A stretch of DNA of 16,685 nucleotides from Baffinella frigidus (Eukaryota; Cryptophyceae; Cryptomonadales; Baffinellaceae). This document shows, one piece after another, positions 7,065 through 13,356 of the stretch. The stretch is from contig MU646571.1 in the NCBI GenBank assembly GCA_026770585.1, positions 478,894 through 495,578 of the forward strand, in the 5' to 3' direction. Position 1 is the stretch's first letter; every line of letters begins with the position of its first letter. The notes under the pieces were generated by a model that was not told the origin of the DNA, did not search any database, and saw only the letters and a program-made list of their open reading frames with translations. A program made the translations under genes and the position numbers.

Positions 7065-7440
7065 CAGGACCCACCCTTGGAGCCCTTTTCCCTGAGGCGG
7101 GCCCGTCCAGGACCCGGTCCTCCCACTGTGGCCGTCTCAGGCATCGAAGCGCTGTCTCAGTCTATGGCCAAAAATCCCTTCGTAGCCCGCTGTGTGGTTT
7201 GCTGTCGTGTGTCTCAGTCTGACCCGGCCTCACCAATCTGGCGAGCCTGGGCTGTTTCGCCAAAGTTGACGGATTTGCGACGACGCCAAAGTTGACGGAT
7301 TTGCGCCGCGGACCCAGCGTGTCAAATTGAGAAGAGTCGGTCGACCCGAGTGAGGCAGAGCTAGTCATCGAAGCACGTGTCCGGGAAGATGCAGATCTCC
7401 GCCCGTGCCTGCGCAAAAACACCCCGTTTCAGGACGCGGT
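7065..7440. repeat. Decayed repeat region with TTGAC units
   Basis: CCAAAGTTGACGGATTTGCG occurs twice in tandem (about 7259 and 7286), followed by GGACCCAGCGTGTCAAATTG and CCCGAGTGAGGCAGAGCTAG. This is the same order as in the hairpin introns at 8320-8390 and 14181-14350. GTCTCAGTCT recurs in 7085-7225. Short frames exist on both strands, but none carries a recognisable domain. Confidence 0.5.
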
Positions 7441-7563
7441 GTACAGGGGTACCTCGCTCATAAGACCGCCCCCCCCCTAGGAACCTACAGTAGGCCTATG
7501 CCTAGGGCCATATGGCGGTCCTAGGGTGTGTGGGGGGGTTCTTATGAGCGAGGTAACCCTGTA
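7441..7563. mobile_element. 123-bp MITE-like element, copy 3
   Basis: The same length and terminal sequence as copy 1 (GTACAGGGGTACCTCGCTCA), with a few base differences at the right end (GAGGTAACCCTGTA) and a shorter AAGACCGCC junction. The interior has diverged but still folds. Confidence 0.75.
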
Positions 7564-7663
7564 GGGGCGCGCGCAGAGCCAGATAGTCTAGCTCTGCCTC
7601 AGTCTCTTTGGTCTCACCAGTGTGGTGACACCAGGCTCTTTCCCGCTCCAAAGTTGAAGGAGT

Positions 7664-7768
7664 TATCCCTTAAGTGGCCAGCCGGTCAAAATTGACCCGC
7701 AAGAGGTCCTAGGCAGGTCCTAGGGCCCTACGGTAGGGAGTACGCGCCTACTGGCCACTTAAGGGATA
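7664..7768. mobile_element. ~100-bp element with CCCTTAAGTGGC termini, copy 2
   Basis: TATCCCTTAAGTGGCCAG (7664-7681) is perfectly inverted at 7751-7768. The element splits a TTGAC-hairpin unit whose uninterrupted relatives read AAAGTTGACGGATTTGTACC. TA at both ends suggests a TA target duplication, as in Tc1/mariner-like MITEs. The class is inferred from this alone. Confidence 0.8.
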
Positions 7769-7815
7769 CCACGCACCCAGGATGTCAACTTAGGAATAGT
7801 CGCCAAAGAGCTTAC

Positions 7816-7862
7816 CGCGAGCGCAGCCTCGGCGCCGGCGGAGAAAAGGTCCACGTCTTGGG
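7816..7862 (-). pseudogene. 3' end of a LysM exon (fragment)
   Basis: The minus strand reads DVDLFSAGAEAALA then the donor GTAAGC. The last eight residues match the end of the intact LysM exon at 8393-8524 (SVAGAEAALA then GTAAGA). The intron that follows contains the TTGAC hairpin, here broken by the 7664-7768 element. The 5' part of the exon is missing and A+T-rich DNA takes its place. Confidence 0.55.
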
Positions 7863-7904
7863 TGGAAATTAAATATTCTCCAGGAAGTAAATTAAAATAA
7901 ATGA

Positions 7905-7913
7905 ATTAGCAAT

Positions 7914-7944
<31 letters not shown>

Positions 7945-8010
7945 CTAATCCATTATTTTATCATTATATATATATACATATATGTATACAAATATATATA
8001 CTGTTCCATT
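7905..8010. repeat. TA-rich microsatellite
   Basis: A run of TATATA with TACATA variants (about 7911-7951) is followed by a second, degenerate run to about 8000. It lies between two LysM fragments. Confidence 0.85.
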
Positions 8011-8084
8011 CCAGGCGTAAAAAAACTTACCTAGGACAGCATAAAACGTGGAACTGATTCAGAGATCTTCCGAGATTAAAACGC

Positions 8085-8143
8085 TTGCCGCGAGGGCGAC
8101 CGAGAGGTCGATGTTGAGCTCCTGGATCTTTTGGATATCGACC
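8085..8143 (-). pseudogene. LysM exon C-terminal half (fragment)
   Basis: The minus strand reads VDIQKIQELNIDLSVALA, the equivalent of VEKIKELNIDLSVAGAEA in the intact LysM exon. The N-terminal half is absent on this side. The 94-bp repeat at 8151-8244 and a further LysM piece lie immediately upstream. Confidence 0.6.
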
Positions 8144-8150
8144 ACATCTA

Positions 8151-8244
8151 AAATACTCCCTCTTTCAGCCTCGAGTAGCAAGTGGCGTCGTGTGGCGGCC
8201 GCGGTAAAATCACTTGTAAAGTCAATCGGGAAGAACTATGAAAG
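8151..8244 (+). repeat. 94-bp dispersed repeat (copy 2)
   Basis: It matches 4854-4947 end to end. It sits between two LysM pieces, with GATCAAGGAGCT on one side and GATCCAGGAGCT on the other (minus strand). Confidence 0.7.
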
Positions 8245-8292
8245 CTCCTTGATCTTTTCGACCGTCGTGCCAAACTGCTTCGAAACGGTCTA
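8245..8292 (-). pseudogene. LysM exon core (fragment)
   Basis: The minus strand encodes TVSKQFGTTVEKIKEL, identical to the core of the intact LysM exon, then runs into the 94-bp repeat and a stop. Upstream the GDT part is replaced by GGTGAGACCGAATAG, a sequence belonging to the hairpin-type intron. Confidence 0.6.
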
Positions 8293-8392
8293 TTCGGTCT
8301 CACCAGTTTGGTGGCACCAGGCTCTTTCCCGCCCCAAAGTTGACGGATTTGTACCACGCGCCCAGCATGTCAACTTGGGAATAGTCTCTTAC

Positions 8393-8524
8393 CGCAAGCG
8401 CGGCTTCGGCGCCGGCGACCGAGAGGTCAATGTTGAGCTCCTTGATTTTTTCGACGGTCGTGCCAAACTGCTTCGAAACGGTCTGCAGCGTGTCGCCCGA
8501 CCGGAGCGTGTAGATGCGCCCAAT
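8393..8524 (-). CDS. LysM-domain exon, intact (type 1)
   Basis: A 132-nt exon between the acceptor CCCCTGGTAG/ATT and the donor GCG/GTAAGA, both phase 0. It encodes 44 residues beginning IGRIYTLRSGDTLQTVSKQF, with GTTVEKIKELNIDLSVAGAE near the end. Y-T-L-R-S-G-D-T-L-x-x-V-S-x-x-F-G-T and the following x-I-K-E-L-N are the LysM signature, the fold that binds N-acetylglucosamine polymers such as chitin and peptidoglycan. The last strand would lie in the next exon. The host protein is probably extracellular and modular. Domain call good; gene model unknown. Confidence 0.72.
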
Positions 8525-8620
8525 CTACCAGGGGAGAGAGATTCAGATGAAACCGCCCTTTCGGTGAGAGATTCAACTAAAAACACCGTTCTACGCTATC
8601 TGAACGGTTGGAATTGCTAT

Positions 8621-8670
8621 CTTCGAAACCGTCTGCAGCGTGTCGCCCGACCGCAGCGTGTAGATGCAGC
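8621..8670 (-). pseudogene. LysM exon N-terminal half (fragment)
   Basis: The minus strand reads GCIYTLRSGDTLQTVSK, then leaves the LysM sequence for ATAGCAATTCC and a stop. Upstream it joins the CCCCGCCGGCAGGC segment shared with 6515-6600, with no clear acceptor. Confidence 0.6.
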
Positions 8671-8786
8671 CCCGCCGGCAGGCTCTTGAGCGCCCGCGTG
8701 ACCGCCGAAGCCAACTGTCCGAGGTGACTGCCTTGTCATGTTCCGTATGCGCCCAATCTGGACATAGGGAATTCAAACTCCCACGG

Positions 8787-8840
8787 TCCACACTGCTTCG
8801 AGAACGTTTGCAGCGTGTTGGCCGGCCGGAGCGTGTCCAC
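8787..8840 (-). pseudogene. Degenerate LysM copy
   Basis: The minus strand reads VDTLRPANTLQTFSKQCG. It is in frame with the LysM pattern, but the key G-D is changed to A-N and the domain stops at an unrelated sequence, GGGAGTTTGAATTCCC (8767-8782), a perfect 16-bp palindrome. A related GGGAATTCAAACTCCC stands at 9076-9091. Confidence 0.55.
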
Positions 8841-8879
8841 ACAGGGGACTACGGGCCTTTCATCAAAAGTCAACTTACC

Positions 8880-8924
8880 CTGCGGGTAGTTAACCCCGAC
8901 CGGAGGGAGTAGATGCGCCCAATC
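8880..8924 (-). pseudogene. LysM exon start (fragment)
   Basis: The minus strand reads IGRIYSLRSG, then LTTRR and a GTAAGT donor. The start matches the intact exon, including ATTGGGCGCATC, but the GDTLQ region is deleted or replaced. The 137-bp element at 8926 lies directly upstream, where the acceptor should be. Confidence 0.55.
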
Positions 8925-8925
8925 T

Positions 8926-9062
8926 CATACGCAAACACTTTTAATTTATGAAAAATCTTCGAGGCGATTTTGGCCACTTTAGAGAGAATAATCAGACTAT
9001 TATCTCTAAAGTGGCCAAAATCGCCTTGAAGATTTTTTACAAATTAAAAGTGTTTGCGCATG
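8926..9062. mobile_element. 137-bp foldback element with target duplication
   Basis: The arms of about 60 bp begin CATACGCAAACAC and end GTGTTTGCGCATG. AATCT stands on the left (8921-8925) and on the right (9064-9068, one extra A). The related unoccupied sequence GCCCAATCTGGACATAGGG is present at 8751-8769, so the insertion point can be read directly. No coding capacity. Confidence 0.8.
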
Positions 9063-9149
9063 AAATCTGGAAATAGGGAATTCAAACTCCCGTGGCGCCG
9101 GTCCGCGAAAGTCACCAAGGCGACAACGCGGATCCGGACCAGGTGGTTG

Positions 9150-9410
9150 GGACTAACTCTCTCTCTCTATCTCTCTCTATCTATCTATCTATCTATCTAT
9201 CTCTCTCTCTCTCTCTCTGTCTGTCTGTCTGTCTGTCTGTCGAGCACGATAACTCACGTCTCCAATTACTCTCTCTCTCTCTACGCCCATTCTAGGTGGT
9301 TGTGACTAACTCTCTCTCTCCTTCTATCTCTCTCTCTCTCTGTCGAGCACGATAACTCACGTCTCCAATTACTCTCTCTCTCTCTCTCTACGCCCATTCT
9401 AACGCGGAAA
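9150..9410 (+). repeat. CT/TCTA/TCTG microsatellites in a ~100-bp direct duplication
   Basis: GTCGAGCACGATAACTCACG, TCTCCAATTACTCTCTC and ACGCCCATTCTA occur at 9239-9295 and 9341-9403, each after a (CT)n-rich run and GGTGGTTG.GACTAACTCTC. Frames over it are low-complexity. Confidence 0.85.
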
Positions 9411-9720
9411 CAGATTCAGTAGAAGGCATCGTTTTGCGGCCCCACGAGGATGCTAGAGGAGGCGCCTCGATGCTACAGAAGCACACCTTTTCACCTCAAG
9501 TCAACTCCAGCCAGAACATTTCACCTAAGTCAACTCCCCCTGAAAACCAAAGCCGTAAGTCAAATGCCTGCAGAGAAGCACACACGCGCCGCTCCTAGGT
9601 CCAACGTAGCATCCTAGGGGTACTTTAGGTCCTTTAGGTTCTTCGAGCTCCCAACATAGGCGGACACCGGAACTTGTTCTGCAAACAGCGGTACCTCGCT
9701 CATAAGAAACCGCCTCCCCC
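9410..9720. repeat. Noncoding mosaic with repeat fragments
   Basis: It contains ACGAGGATGCTAGAGGAGGC (repeated near 9986 and inverted near 10271), two AAGTCAACTCC motifs, an inverted subtype-B CCTAAAGG copy (9620-9680) and a half copy of the 123-bp element (9690-9720). No gene seen. Confidence 0.55.
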
Positions 9721-9818
9721 TAGTGGCTACACGTCTCGAGGTAGTGAATTCACTGTAAAATCAGTAGATTTGTACCAGATTACGGCCGGGTCAAACGAGC
9801 CAGACGTATAGCCACTAG

Positions 9819-9970
9819 ATTATCTCAGAAAAGGGATTTTTAAATTCGTTTTCTTAAGTCAATTCCCCTTCAAATTTGTCAACTTATGCGCAGAGAAAAG
9901 AATAAGTTGACGAATTTGTACAGGAATTGACTCAAGAAAACGAATTTAAAAATCCCTTTTCTGAGATAAT
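9819..9970. mobile_element. 152-bp foldback element
   Basis: Long arms start ATTATCTCAGAAAAGGGATT and are inverted at the right end. Inside them is a nested inverted pair TTTGTCAACTTA / TAAGTTGACGAA. TAG stands on both outer sides (9816-9818 and 9970-9972 overlap). No coding capacity; frames at 9879-10061 are shadows. Confidence 0.75.
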
Positions 9971-9985
9971 AGAGGAGCCTGTTTA

Positions 9986-10290
9986 ACGAGGATGCTAGAG
10001 GAGCCAATCTGTCCCACGACGGGTGAGTTGACGTGTTGCACCAAAGTGGAATTTGTACCACGAAAAAAAATCAAAGAAAAACGTCGCGTTCTATTATTCC
10101 CACTGTCCACTCGAGAATGCTGGAGGATCCTATTTACATGTGGGGGTTGAAAAACTTGTACCAGGATAGGGTATTCCAACTTCGCGACTGTGCTAATTTC
10201 GCAGAGTTACGTGACCAATCAACGAAAGTTACCACACAAATGCCCACTTTTAAAAGCACATCGGTATAAAATAGCCTCCTCTAGCATTCT
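9986..10290. other. ~300-bp segment bounded by inverted GAGGATGCTAGAGGAG motifs
   Basis: CGAGGATGCTAGAGGAGCC near 9987 is inverted as AGCCTCCTCTAGCATTCTCG at 10271-10290. A related GAGAATGCTGGAGGATCC stands at 10113. No domain is seen in the interior. It may be another element, but the ends are imperfect. Confidence 0.4.
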
Positions 10291-10395
10291 CGTGTGGGTC
10301 TGGTTGACAAACGCACTCGGTTTTGGTTGGGCGAGGGGGGCGCACCAGCACTCATCGCAGGGTAGTTAAGTTGACCACTTTTCAAAATTCTCTGA

Positions 10396-10417
10396 GGGTA
10401 ATAATAATAATAATAAA

Positions 10418-10479
<62 letters not shown>

Positions 10480-10490
10480 AGAAGAACATG
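10396..10490 (+). repeat. TAA and GAA microsatellite
   Basis: About six TAA units are followed by about 25 GAA/GAG triplets. The long lysine or serine reading frames on either strand are products of this repeat and not genes. Confidence 0.9.
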
Positions 10491-10495
10491 GATTT

Positions 10496-10640
10496 GGGAA
10501 GACGAGGGGGCGCGCACCAGCACTTTCGGACCCGGCGAGGGGGACGAATGAGGAAAGATTCACGTTGATCCCCCATAGCGAGAGCCAGGGAACCAACTTC
10601 CAACAACGCGAAAAGCGAACAGTTTCGCACCAGCACCAAC
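10496..10640 (-). pseudogene. Type-2 LysM module copy (degenerate)
   Basis: The minus strand reads WLSLWGINVNLSSFVPLAGS, matching the second half of the intact exon at 11152-11265. The end has drifted (ESAGAR in place of TEVLVR). Upstream, AACTGTTCGCTTTTCGCGTT and GTTGGAAG stand in place of the GDTVQSIGA codons, and this could be a degenerate N-half or an intron tail. Confidence 0.5.
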
Positions 10641-10649
10641 AACGTCTGC

Positions 10650-10750
10650 CATTGGGACTCTCTATAATTGTTTTATAATGATTTTATCCCTAGCGAGAGC
10701 CAGGGAAACAATTTCCAACAACGCGAAAAGTTGACAGTCTCGCACCAGCA
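10650..10750 (-). pseudogene. Truncated type-2 LysM module copy
   Basis: It carries ACTGTCAACTTTTCGCG, GGAAATTGTTTCCCTGG and CTCTCGCTAG, then stops at A+T-rich DNA before the GINVNL codons. It is one unit of the tandem series 10496-10912. Confidence 0.45.
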
Positions 10751-10778
10751 CGTTCAGCACTGGGGCTCTCTGCGTATA

Positions 10779-10912
10779 ATGTTTTTGAGAGGGGGCGCAC
10801 CAGCACTTTGGTCCCAGCCGGGGGCACGAATGAGATGAGGTTAACGTTGATCCCCCTCAGCGAGAGCCAGGGAAACAACTTCCAACACCAGCGCGAAAAG
10901 TTGACAGTGTAG
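10779..10912 (-). pseudogene. Type-2 LysM module copy
   Basis: The minus strand reads WLSLRGINVNLISFVPPAGT and then KVLVRP, close to the intact exon at 11152-11265, with the same CTG/GTGCGC donor-like end. The upstream half is AACTTTTCGCGCTGGTGTTG, as in the neighbouring copies, so no clear GDT motif remains. Confidence 0.55.
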
Positions 10913-11011
10913 CGCCAGCACCGGCAGCTTTTACCTCTGGGAGTCTCCAGACTCCAGCTACACTGTTAACTTTTCGCGCTGTTGTTGGAAGTTGTTTCCC
11001 TGGCTCTCGCT
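10859..11011. repeat. Inverted repeat with 54-bp arms made from a LysM flank
   Basis: AGCGAGAGCCAGGGAAACAA begins the left arm (10859-10912) and is inverted at 10958-11011. The arms are part of the type-2 LysM unit, so a coding-unit segment has been copied head to head around a 45-bp spacer containing CACCGGCAGCTTTTACCTCT. Confidence 0.75.
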
Positions 11012-11032
11012 CCAGCGCCCCCCCCAAAATAT

Positions 11033-11129
11033 ATTATACACCATTATATTATATCCGCGGCTGCACCGGCAGTTTTTACCTCTGGGAATCTCCCGACACC
11101 GCCGCGGATATAATATAATGGTGTATAAT
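11033..11129. repeat. Inverted repeat with 28-bp A+T-rich arms
   Basis: ATTATACACCATTATATTAT then ATCCGCGG (11033-11060) is inverted perfectly at 11102-11129. Its spacer carries CACCGGCAGTTTTTACCTCT, nearly the same as the spacer of the previous inverted repeat, although the arms are unrelated. Confidence 0.8.
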
Positions 11130-11151
11130 GTTTTTTTTGGGGGGGGCGCAC

Positions 11152-11265
11152 CAACACTTCGGTCCCGGCTGGGGGCACGAAGGAGGTGAGGTTGACGTTG
11201 ATGCCCCAGAGAGAGAGCCAGTCCGAACGGAAGAGTGCGCCGATTGACTGCACTGTGTCCCCAGC
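11152..11265 (-). CDS. LysM-domain exon, intact (type 2)
   Basis: A 114-nt exon between the acceptor CGTCCCCGCAG/GCT and a likely donor TTG/GTGCGC, both phase 0. It encodes 38 residues: AGDTVQSIGALFRSDWLSLW, then GINVNLTSFVPPAGTEVL. G-D-T-V-x-x-I in front, an N in the middle and P-P-A-G-T-x-V-L at the end fit the whole LysM fold, which recognises GlcNAc-containing glycans. The same donor type, GTGCG, ends the exons at 13357 and 16183, suggesting one gene or gene family. If the frame reads on past the donor it stays open briefly (VRPP) before a C-run. Confidence 0.65.
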
Positions 11266-11295
11266 CTGCGGGGACGCACCAGGAATTCACTCTCG

Positions 11296-11341
11296 AGGGT
11301 TTGGGTTTTGGGGTTTGGGGTTTGGGATTTGGGATTTGGGG
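11296..11341 (+). repeat. Telomere-like TTTGGGG/TTTGGGA tract
   Basis: GGGTTTTGGGGTTTGGGG and GGGATTTGGGA units separate the intact LysM exon from the half copy at 11345-11396. Confidence 0.8.
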
Positions 11342-11344
11342 GTG

Positions 11345-11396
11345 AGAGCCAGTCCGAACGGAACAGCGCGCCGATTGACTGCATTGTGTCCCCCGC
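11345..11396 (-). pseudogene. Type-2 LysM half exon cut by telomere-like repeat (copy a)
   Basis: It follows the acceptor AACAACAG/GCG and reads AGDTMQSIGALFRSDWLS, then enters the telomere-like tract at 11341 exactly where the intact exon continues with LWGINV. Confidence 0.6.
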
Positions 11397-11400
11397 CTGT

Positions 11401-11485
11401 TGTTTGGGTTTGGGGTTTGTGGTTTGTGGTTTGGGGTTTGGGGTCGAGTATCTGGGGTTTGTGGTTTGGGGTTTGGGGTTTGGGG
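11401..11485 (+). repeat. Telomere-like TTTGGGG/TTTGTGG tract
   Basis: TTTGGGG and TTTGTGG units with one interruption, GTCGAGTATCTGG. It lies between the two LysM half copies and repeats the arrangement of 11296-11341. Confidence 0.8.
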
Positions 11486-11487
11486 GT

Positions 11488-11540
11488 GAGAGCCAGTACG
11501 AGCGGGAGAGCGCCCCGATTGACTGCATCGTGTCGCCCGC
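11488..11540 (-). pseudogene. Type-2 LysM half exon cut by telomere-like repeat (copy b)
   Basis: It follows a good acceptor, CCTCCCCCGCAG/GCG, and reads AGDTMQSIGALSRSYWLS, then meets the 11401-11485 tract at the same codon as copy a. Confidence 0.6.
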
Positions 11541-11579
11541 CTGCGGGGGAGGGTTCAGGGCTACAGGTAGGAGGTGGAG

Positions 11580-11775
11580 TTAGAATCCATCCGGAAAATG
11601 CTCGTATGAGCGGCCGACACGGGGTACAGTAGTGGCACAATGCGTCGAGCATGTGCGGCGCTGACGCTGGTTGTTTGGCAATGAATTACCAATCTCTCTC
11701 AGGGTTACAACGCCAGCGTATAGAACGGGTTCGGGGTTTGACGGACGAGGTGGGAGCCTCTGGGCGCGTGATCGG
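11580..11775. other. Unassigned stretch
   Basis: One minus-strand frame reads VLYAGVVTLREIGNSLPNNQ, which is faintly LysM-like (AG..TLREIG), but it lacks G-D and has no clear splice sites. I see no firm feature. Confidence 0.25.
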
Positions 11776-11777
11776 TT

Positions 11778-11872
11778 TAGGGCTTGGGATTTCGGGTTTC
11801 GGTTTTCGGTGTTAGGCACATGAACGACCCTCGGGTTTCGGGTCTCGGGTCTCGGGTTTCGGATTTCGGGAC
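11778..11872 (+). repeat. Telomere-like TTTCGGG tract
   Basis: GGGTTTCGG, GGGTCTCGG and GGGATTTCGG units, split by TGTTAGGCACATGAACGACC at about 11809. Confidence 0.8.
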
Positions 11873-12229
11873 CTGTGATAGGTATTTGCAGCGTTCGACC
11901 CTCACGATAACACACCGCTCAGACGTCTGTGGAATGATGCCTGGCCCGCCCGCCTGCGAGAGCACGAAACACAGCGTCTCCTGCCGTGGTGGAGATGGAG
12001 GGGGGGGCGTGTCAGAAAACGCGTTCGTGCTCCACACAGTGGGCTTCGCAGAACTGTTCATTTAGTTGTGTGGTACTAATCAGGAATTGCTCGGTACAAT
12101 AATTAGAAATTGCGCGGTACAAAGACAGCAGCGCGCAGACGTCTGTGGGATGATGCCTGGCCCGCCCGCCTGCGAGAGCACGAAACACAGCGTCTCCTGC
12201 GCGGGGGGGGAAGGGGTCAGAAGGGTTTA

Positions 12230-12400
12230 CTTAGTTGTTCAGGTGTACAGTTGTACAGTTAGTTATACAGTTGTACATATAGTTTCGCAGTGAGGTGTAT
12301 AGGTGTTCAGTTGTGCAGTTTGGTGTACAGCTGCGCCGTGATTAGGCAGTTGCGCAGTTAGTTGTACAGTTGCGCAGTCAGGTGTACAGTTGTGAAGTTA
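12230..12400 (+). repeat. GTTGTACAGTTA-type minisatellite
   Basis: Degenerate units of about 11-13 bp, such as AGTTGTACAGTTA and AGTTGCGCAGTCA, run between the second and third array copies. No gene seen. Confidence 0.75.
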
Positions 12401-12794
12401 GCCGGTACGCAGCGCGCAGACATCTGCGGGATGATGCCTGGCCCACCCGCCTGCGAGAGCACGAAGCACAGCGTCTCCTGCCGTGGTGGAGATGGAGGGG
12501 GGGGCGAAAACACCTACGCCGGGAGGCGCCGTCAGCCTGCAAAGCGAGCTTCACAGAACGGTCCATTTGGTTTCGTGGTACTAATTGTTGGAGTGTTGGT
12601 ACAAAGACATTTAATTAAAGCAGCGCTCAGATGTCTGCGGGATGATGTCTGGCTCGCCCGCCTGCGAGAGCACGAAGCACAGCGTCTCCTGCGGACGTGT
12701 GCGTGGGGGGGTGTCAGACAAACTCTCTCTCTCTGGGTCCTTGGTAGTAACAAAGGTCGCTCTCGCTTTAAAACACGGTTTAAAGCGTTGTAAA

Positions 12795-12900
12795 GAGGAG
12801 TTTTAACGCGTTTGAAAGCGAGAGGCATATGGTGTTTGAACTCGTTTGAAAGCGGGAGGCGCATGGTGTTTTAACGCGTTTGAAAGCGAGAGGCGTATGC
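12795..12900 (+). repeat. ~34-bp tandem repeat
   Basis: Three units of TTTTAACGCGTTTGAAAGCG followed by AGAGGCATATGGTG, with small differences (about 12801, 12835 and 12869). The last unit runs straight into the fifth GDAVLRAL copy, replacing that copy's 3' flank. Confidence 0.8.
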
Positions 12901-12959
12901 GGGATGATGCGTGGCCCACCCGCCTGCGAGAGCACGAAGCACAACGTCTCCAGCGCCAC

Positions 12960-13075
12960 GAGTCGACGTTTGGTCAGATTTCGACGATTGCCAAAGTCAA
13001 CTCAGTTGACTCACCTGAGTTGACCAAAGTCAACTTTGACCAAAGTCAACAGGTCAAAGTCAACTTAGCCCGCGC
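12960..13075. repeat. Cluster of TTGAC/GTCAA motifs
   Basis: At least seven AAAGTCAAC or GTTGAC motifs fall within about 90 bp, some paired as CAACTCAGTTGACTC and TTGACCAAAGTCAA. TTGAC is the W-box core bound by WRKY factors, but the same motif is the arm of the hairpin introns elsewhere in this window, so a repeat origin is at least as likely. Confidence 0.5.
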
Positions 13076-13109
13076 CGCGCGGCAGGAATTCCGAGCGTGG
13101 CCGGGAATA

Positions 13110-13290
13110 GTTTAGGATTGGGGTATAGGGTTTAGGGCTTAGATGTTATGGTTTAGAGTTTATGGTTTATAGTCTATGGTTTCGGGTTTCGGGTTTCGGG
13201 TTTCGGGTTTCGGGTTTCGGGTTTCGGGTTCAGGGTTCAGGGTTTAGGGTTCAGTGTGTAGGGGTTAGGGTTCAGGATTTAGGGTTCATC
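13110..13290 (+). repeat. Telomere-like TTTAGGG/TTTCGGG tract
   Basis: TTTAGGG and TTATGG variants, then six to seven near-perfect TTTCGGG units (about 13180-13228), then TTCAGGG units. Confidence 0.85.
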
Positions 13291-13321
13291 GGCCACTTCG
13301 GTGCGCACCACTTTCAGGGTG
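13286..13321 (-). CDS. Possible small exon DTLKVVRTEVADEP
   Basis: The minus strand reads DTLKVVRTEVADEP and then stops inside the telomere-like tract. It lies after CCCTAGACCTCAG, which could be an acceptor, but the phase does not match the preceding exon's donor. It may be the decayed next exon of the modular protein. Confidence 0.3.
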   Translation of the reverse strand, partial: HPESGAHRSGR

Positions 13322-13356
13322 TCTGAGGTCTAGGGTTTTAGGGTGCAGTTTCGCAC

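Larger units (their letters stand above)
11915..12950 (-). pseudogene. Five-copy array of a GDAVLRALAGG module (LysM-like start)
   Basis: Minus-strand copies at 11980-11915, 12196-12131, 12477-12406, 12688-12620 and 12950-12895 read GDAVLRALAGGWARHHPADV, with small changes such as R for W and an early stop in copies 1 and 4. A CAG acceptor after a pyrimidine tract precedes the first four; the fifth has CTG instead. G-D-x-V-L-x-x-L-A followed by x-x-D-V-x-x-L is compatible with the first half of a LysM domain, but other frames over the same bases are also open (ETLCFVLSQAGGPGIIPQ), so the frame is not settled. Copy spacing alternates, about 215 and 270 bp, indicating duplication of a two-copy unit. 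Confidence 0.5.

Noticed and set aside
10281-10642. Poly-Lys, poly-Ser and poly-Phe reading frames
   Set aside because: They are translations of the TAA/GAA microsatellite.
11287-11652. PNPKPQT-type repeat protein on the minus strand, and GFGVWGLGF on the plus strand
   Set aside because: Translation of telomere-like repeats. The units shift frame and show no codon bias apart from the LysM half copies embedded in them.
12960-13075. WRKY-regulated promoter (W-box cluster)
   Set aside because: No gene start lies nearby, and the TTGAC motif is also the arm of repeated hairpins throughout the window. Kept only as a repeat cluster.
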